Positions 58,336 through 64,000 of a DNA stretch of 64,000 nucleotides are shown here, one piece after another. The DNA is from Pseudaminobacter sp047739745 (GTDB lineage Bacteria; Pseudomonadota; Alphaproteobacteria; Rhizobiales; Rhizobiaceae), in contig NZ_JBLLVA010000022.1 in the NCBI RefSeq assembly GCF_047739745.1, positions 1-64,000 of the forward strand, written 5' to 3'. Below the pieces are notes generated by a model. That model was not told where the DNA came from. It saw nothing but the letters and a program-made list of their open reading frames with translations, and did not search any database. The position numbers and the translations under genes are program-made. The stretch's first letter is position 1. Each line of letters starts with the position of its first letter.

Positions 58336-59906
58336 GGTCGAACAAGGCGATGCCGCGCATCTCGGCCCTAAGCGCCCGCCGTGCCGCAAGGGCCGCGACC
58401 AGCCTTGCCGCCGCCTGCGCGCTGCTTGTTGCCGGCGGCGGGTTTGGTGGAAACATCGCAGCCGAAGCGGCGGGCAAGGCCGCTATCGGCTCTTCCACCA
58501 AGTCCAGCCAGCGCATCAAGCTCGGCCTCAACAAATCCATCGTCATCGATTTGCCGGCCGACGCTTACGACATTCTCGTGGCCAATCCCGCCGTTGCCGA
58601 TGCCGTCACCCGGACGTCGCGCCGCATCTATCTCTTCGGAAAATCGGTCGGCGAAACCAACATCTTCGTCTTCGGCTCCAACGGCGAGCAGATCGTCAGC
58701 ATGGAGCTTGCCGTCGAGCGCGACGTGGCCGGTCTGGAGGACTATATCAGGCGCTTCATCCCGACATCCGACATCAAGGTCGAGCTTCTCAATGACAACG
58801 TAGTTCTGACCGGCACCGTCGAGACGCCGCTCGACGCCAAGCGGGCCGAGCAACTGGCGACGATCTTCGTCAGCGGCGGTGAAGCGACCACCGGTCAGTA
58901 TTCGCAGACCGCCTCGGGCGGCTCGTCGAATGGCGGCGTCGATATCGACAACCCCGATGCCGAGCGCCGCGTCAGCCAGATCGTCAACCTGCTGCAGATC
59001 GTCGGTGAGGATCAAGTCACGCTGAAGGTCACCGTTGCCGAAGTCAGCCGCAACGTCATGAAGCAGCTCGGCGTCAACATGATCGCCAGCAATAGCAGCA
59101 ATGGCATCGCATGGGGGGCGATCAGCGACAGCATTCCGGGCCTGGGCAAGCCGCTGTCGGCCTCGCAGGTGTCGCTCGGGACATCGATAATCGACGCCTA
59201 CATAAATGCGATGGAGCAGGCAGGCGTAATGAAGACGCTCGCCGAACCCACATTGACTGCCGTATCCGGCGAGAAGGCCACCTTCAAGGTCGGCGGCGAG
59301 TTCAATCTGGTAACCAACCAGAAATCGGAAGAAGAGGGAGGCATCGTCTACGAGATCGAGAAGCTGGAATATGGCATTGGCTTGGAGTTCCAGCCGGTCG
59401 TTCTGTCCCCCGGGCGCATCAGCCTGAAAGTTCGGACCCAGGTTTCCGAGCCGACCAACGAGGCTTCCGTTTCCCTGTCCGGCGGCTTCCAGCGTGGTCG
59501 CGCCTTCAACAATCCGGGCATGACGGCTTTGTCGATACGCAAGCGGCTGGCCGACACGACGGTCGAACTGCCTTCCGGCGGCTCGATGATGATTGCCGGC
59601 CTGGTTCGCGACGATGTTCGCCAGGCGGTCAACGGCCTGCCCGGTCTTTCGAAAATTCCGGTGCTCGGCACGCTGTTTCGCAGCCGCGACTTCGTCCGCA
59701 ACGAAACCGAACTCGTCATCATCGTGACGCCCTATCTGTCGAAGCCGGTGGCTCGCAATGCGCTGGCCAGGCCCGACGACAATTTCAATGCCGCCAGCGA
59801 TGGCGCGGGCATGTTCCTGGGCAAGGTCAACCGCGTCTACGGCACCATGCAGACGGATAAGCCGAACGGCCGGTATCACGGCGTCGTCGGCTACATTTAC
59901 AAGTGA
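58332..59906 (+). CDS. cpaC: CpaC, type II/III-like secretin of the Tad pilus
   Basis: 524 aa. A signal peptide is followed by the pilus N-domain (GLNKSIVIDLPADAYDILVANPAVADAV), a BON-like part and the secretin domain with the conserved VPVLGTLFRS-type sequence (KIPVLGTLFRSRDFVRNETELVIIVTPYLSKPV). It forms the outer-membrane channel for the Flp pilus. It overlaps both cpaB and the cpaD frame. Confidence 0.95.
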   Translation: MRSNKAMPRISALSARRAARAATSLAAACALLVAGGGFGGNIAAEAAGKAAIGSSTKSSQRIKLGLNKSIVIDLPADAYDILVANPAVADAVTRTSRRIYLFGKSVGETNIFVFGSNGEQIVSMELAVERDVAGLEDYIRRFIPTSDIKVELLNDNVVLTGTVETPLDAKRAEQLATIFVSGGEATTGQYSQTASGGSSNGGVDIDNPDAERRVSQIVNLLQIVGEDQVTLKVTVAEVSRNVMKQLGVNMIASNSSNGIAWGAISDSIPGLGKPLSASQVSLGTSIIDAYINAMEQAGVMKTLAEPTLTAVSGEKATFKVGGEFNLVTNQKSEEEGGIVYEIEKLEYGIGLEFQPVVLSPGRISLKVRTQVSEPTNEASVSLSGGFQRGRAFNNPGMTALSIRKRLADTTVELPSGGSMMIAGLVRDDVRQAVNGLPGLSKIPVLGTLFRSRDFVRNETELVIIVTPYLSKPVARNALARPDDNFNAASDGAGMFLGKVNRVYGTMQTDKPNGRYHGVVGYIYK

Positions 59907-59920
59907 GCGGGGAACGGGGC

Positions 59921-60634
59921 ATGTCCAAGGCAACGGTTGATACCAGGGCAGCAGCAGCCACAAGGCGCGCCATGCCGATCGCGGCGATCCTCGCCATCGC
60001 GCTGCTCTCGGGCTGCGCTGCCAGAACCGACAGCGTCACGGTTGGCGCCATTCCGGACGACTACCGCACCAACCATCCGATCGTGATCGCCGAGAAGGAG
60101 CAGGTGCTCGACCTGCCGGTAGCGGCGAGCGAACGCGGAATGACGCGCGTGCAGAAGGTGGCGCTGCAAGGCTTCCTGGCCGACTACGACAGGAGTGCTG
60201 CCCCGGTCGTCACCATCCTCGTACCGTCGGGAACCCCGAACGCGGTGGCAGCCAGCGAGGCGGGCCGTGATTTCGCGCGCTTCGCCAGGGCACGCGGCGT
60301 ACCGGACGGCCGCGTCATCGTCTCGTCCTACCAGCCTGTCTCGCCGGACGTGTCGGCGCCGATCCGTGTCGCCTACGCGGCGATGAAGGCGCAGACCGGC
60401 CCCTGCGGCCGCTGGCCGGCCGATGTTCTCGATACCAGCGAAAACAAGCACTATGCGAATTTCGGCTGCTCCTACCAGAACAACCTCGCCGCACAGATCG
60501 CCAATCCCGCCGATCTCCTCGGACCTCGCCAGCAGACGACCATCGACGCGGAGAACCGCAGCAAGGTCATCGATGTCTATCGTGACAGGGAAATTGCGAA
60601 GGAATTCTTCGACGTGTCGGAAGTGGATTATTGA
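59921..60634 (+). CDS. cpaD: CpaD pilus lipoprotein
   Basis: 237 aa from ATG 59921; a GTG at 59903 overlapping cpaC is the alternative start. The signal peptide ends with a lipobox ALLSGC, so the protein is lipid-anchored. The rest is the CpaD family domain with cysteines in GPCGRWPADVL and NFGCSYQNNLAAQIANPADLLGPR. It helps the CpaC secretin reach or stay in the outer membrane. Confidence 0.92.
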   Translation: MSKATVDTRAAAATRRAMPIAAILAIALLSGCAARTDSVTVGAIPDDYRTNHPIVIAEKEQVLDLPVAASERGMTRVQKVALQGFLADYDRSAAPVVTILVPSGTPNAVAASEAGRDFARFARARGVPDGRVIVSSYQPVSPDVSAPIRVAYAAMKAQTGPCGRWPADVLDTSENKHYANFGCSYQNNLAAQIANPADLLGPRQQTTIDAENRSKVIDVYRDREIAKEFFDVSEVDY

Positions 60635-60663
60635 GCCGCGCAGGGCTTGGAAAGAGCTTGACG

Positions 60664-61944
60664 ATGAACACTCTCGCCTATGACACCCATGCCGATGGAG
60701 ACGACGATCAGCCCGACGTCGCCGCCATGAGTGCGCTGCGCCCGGTGCCGCGCATCTCCATCCAGGCGTTCTGCGAAACCGATGGAGTTGCCAGCCCTAT
60801 CGAGCGGGCCGGCGAAGACCGCCGCATGGCCAAGGCTCATCTCAAGGTGCATATGGGCGGGGTGGCGACGGCCATCGAGTTCTATCAGTCGGCGCCGACG
60901 CCGAATCTGATCATCCTGGAATCGCGTAGCGAGCCCAAGGCGCTGCTCGAATCGCTGCGCCAGCTTTCCGAACACTGCGATCCGAGTTCGAAAGTGGTGA
61001 TCATCGGCCACTACAACGATATCGGCCTCTACCGGGAGCTGATCCGCGCCGGCATCTCCGAATATGTGGTGGCGCCGGTTTCGATGGCGGACGTCGTCAG
61101 CGTCATTTCCTCGATCTTCGTCGATCCCGATGCAGAGCCGATCGGGCGATCGATCGCCTTCATAGGCGCCAAGGGTGGGGTCGGCTCCTCGACCATCGCC
61201 CACAACGTCGCCTGGAGCATGTCGACCCTGTTCAGTTCAGAGGTAGTGGTTGCCGACCTCGATCTGGCTTTCGGCACGGCCAATATCAATTTCGATCAGG
61301 ACCCGGCCCAGGGCATCGCCGAAGCGGTCTTTTCGCCGGAGCGGATCGACGAAGTCTATCTCGACCGGCTGCTGGCGCAGTGCGCCGAGCGGCTGTCGCT
61401 GCTTGCCGCGCCGTCGACGCTCGACAGGGTCTATGATTTCGATCCGGAAGCCTTTTCACACATCATCGACACCGCGCAGCGCAGCGCGCCACTGCTGGTG
61501 CTTGACGTGCCGCATATCTGGAGCGGCTGGTCGAAGAGCACGCTGACGAAAGCCGACGATATCGTCATCACGGCGACGCCCGAGCTTGCCAATCTGCGCA
61601 ACACCAAGAACCTTATCGACATGCTGAGGAAGCTGCGCCCGAATGACGGCCCGCCGAAGCTGATCCTCAACCAGGCGGGCGTTCCCAAACGGCCAGAGAT
61701 TTCCGCCGCCGAATTTGCCGAGCCTCTGGGCATAACGCCGATGGCCGTCATCCCATTCGAGCCGCTCTTGTTCGGAAACGCGTCCAACAATGGCCGCATG
61801 CTTGGCGAAATGGACGCCAAAAGCCCGATCGTCCAGATCATCGGTGAAATTTCGCACATCCTCACGGGCCGCAGCGAAATCAAGGCAAAGAAGAAGTCCG
61901 GTTTGAGCGGATTGCTTGGCAAGTTGAAGCCGAAAAAGAAATGA
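60664..61944 (+). CDS. cpaE: CpaE/TadZ, MinD-like localisation ATPase
   Basis: 426 aa. An N-terminal receiver-like domain without the phospho-Asp site (about 45-155) is followed by a ParA/MinD-type domain: GAKGGVGSSTIAHNVAW. The deviant Walker A has Ser-Ser where KGGVGKT has Lys-Thr, although the early signature Lys remains. The family places the Tad machine at a cell pole. It ends with a Lys-rich tail. cpaF follows 30 bp later. Confidence 0.92.
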   Translation: MNTLAYDTHADGDDDQPDVAAMSALRPVPRISIQAFCETDGVASPIERAGEDRRMAKAHLKVHMGGVATAIEFYQSAPTPNLIILESRSEPKALLESLRQLSEHCDPSSKVVIIGHYNDIGLYRELIRAGISEYVVAPVSMADVVSVISSIFVDPDAEPIGRSIAFIGAKGGVGSSTIAHNVAWSMSTLFSSEVVVADLDLAFGTANINFDQDPAQGIAEAVFSPERIDEVYLDRLLAQCAERLSLLAAPSTLDRVYDFDPEAFSHIIDTAQRSAPLLVLDVPHIWSGWSKSTLTKADDIVITATPELANLRNTKNLIDMLRKLRPNDGPPKLILNQAGVPKRPEISAAEFAEPLGITPMAVIPFEPLLFGNASNNGRMLGEMDAKSPIVQIIGEISHILTGRSEIKAKKKSGLSGLLGKLKPKKK

Positions 61945-61974
61945 CGTTTCGCACGGCGGAGCTGGTAGTCGATC

Positions 61975-63477
<1,503 letters not shown>

Positions 63478-63487
63478 AAGACGGCGC

Positions 63488-64000
63488 ATGTTCGGCATCG
63501 ACAACATGGTACTGGTCTTCATCGCGCTGGCGGGCGTGAGCGCCGGCGCGGTTGCCTATGCGTTCCTGTTCAAGTCGATCGAAAGCGAAAAGAAGACCGG
63601 CCGGCGCCTGGAGTCGATCAAGAATGCTGAAACGGATCGATCCGTGGTCAAGGCTGCCCGTGACCGGGCGAGCGAAGCCAACAAGCGCCGCAAGTCGATC
63701 CAGGATTCGTTGAAGGAGCTCGACGAAAAGCAGAAGGACAAGGACAGGAACATCAAGAAGCCGCCGCTGAAGGTGCAGATCCGTCAGGCGGGCCTGCAAC
63801 TAACGGTTGAGCGCTTTTATCTCTACTCCTTCATCTGCGGGCTGGTGCTGACCGCTTTGGCCTTCGTGACCGGGGTGCCGCTGATCGTGCTGCCGGGCGT
63901 GCTCGTCGCGGGCATCCTGGGCGTGCCTCGCTGGGCCGTGTCGTTCCTGCGCAAACGCCGCGTCAAGAAGTTCCTGAACGAATTTCCCAACGCACTCGAC
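63488..64000 (+). CDS. tadB: TadB inner-membrane pilus protein (5' part only)
   Basis: The first 171 codons of a gene cut by the window end. An N-terminal membrane segment (about 7-28) is followed by a basic, charged cytoplasmic stretch (about 30-110: long coiled Lys/Glu/Arg) and two more membrane segments, then VKKFLNEFPNALD, the start of the T2SSF domain. TadB with TadC forms the platform on which the CpaF ATPase acts. Confidence 0.9.
   Translation, partial: MFGIDNMVLVFIALAGVSAGAVAYAFLFKSIESEKKTGRRLESIKNAETDRSVVKAARDRASEANKRRKSIQDSLKELDEKQKDKDRNIKKPPLKVQIRQAGLQLTVERFYLYSFICGLVLTALAFVTGVPLIVLPGVLVAGILGVPRWAVSFLRKRRVKKFLNEFPNALD

Overview
The window reads as ordinary chromosomal DNA of an alphaproteobacterium of the order Hyphomicrobiales (Rhizobiales), most likely close to Mesorhizobium/Phyllobacteriaceae. 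The evidence is the high-GC codon usage, an Irr-type Fur regulator with an Irr (ICE) box elsewhere in the window, the rpsT-dnaA-dnaN-recF order, the fabI-fabB-fabA/irr cluster, rhizobial intergenic palindromic repeats and a Tad/Cpa pilus locus. This assignment comes from gene content and order; no database search was possible. I see no phage, insertion sequence, CRISPR array, rRNA or tRNA.

Layout. 1-6 kb: an MbfA-like membrane ferritin (iron export) under a perfect Irr box, then a leftward TetR / HlyD lipoprotein / ABC ATPase / ABC permease operon, and a CYTH protein followed by a gene remnant. 6-10 kb: a PAP2 phosphatase divergent from a Tat-exported PhoX-type phosphatase with a Pho box, a small DMT-like membrane protein and an SDR enzyme. 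10-25 kb: lepA, a small lipoprotein, malate synthase G, then a housekeeping series tsaB, rimI, plsC-like, miaB, phoH, ybeY, corC-like, lnt, a Cro/CI-type regulator, metK and trmB. 25-29 kb: a tctCBA-type tricarboxylate transporter and a small unknown gene. 29-39 kb: rimP-nusA-ylxR-infB-rbfA-truB-rpsO-pnp. 39-46 kb: an rsmC-like gene, fabI/fabB/fabA, irr, a DUF4260 protein, an SH3 protein, a glyoxylate-reductase-like dehydrogenase and a MoeB-like E1 protein. 46-55 kb: leftward recF, dnaN, dnaA, rpsT, enoyl-CoA hydratase, mutM and deoB. 55-64 kb: two TadE-like genes and a short pilus N-domain gene leftward, then cpaA-cpaB-cpaC-cpaD-cpaE-cpaF-tadB rightward, with tadB cut by the window edge.

How parts work together. 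mbfA and irr belong to the same iron/haem control circuit. phoX and the divergent PAP2 gene share a promoter region carrying a PhoB-type box. The nusA-infB and rpsO-pnp blocks carry hairpins at the places where the better-known enterobacterial versions are controlled. The metK leader holds mutually exclusive hairpins ending in a T-tract directly before the start codon, which is the best candidate for an undescribed control element. The cpa/tad genes encode a type IVc pilus machine, but its Flp pilin gene is not visible here.

I found no convincing new defence, mobile or biosynthetic system. The interesting content is regulatory DNA/RNA, a MoeB-like protein lacking the usual zinc cysteines, and a few small or broken genes.
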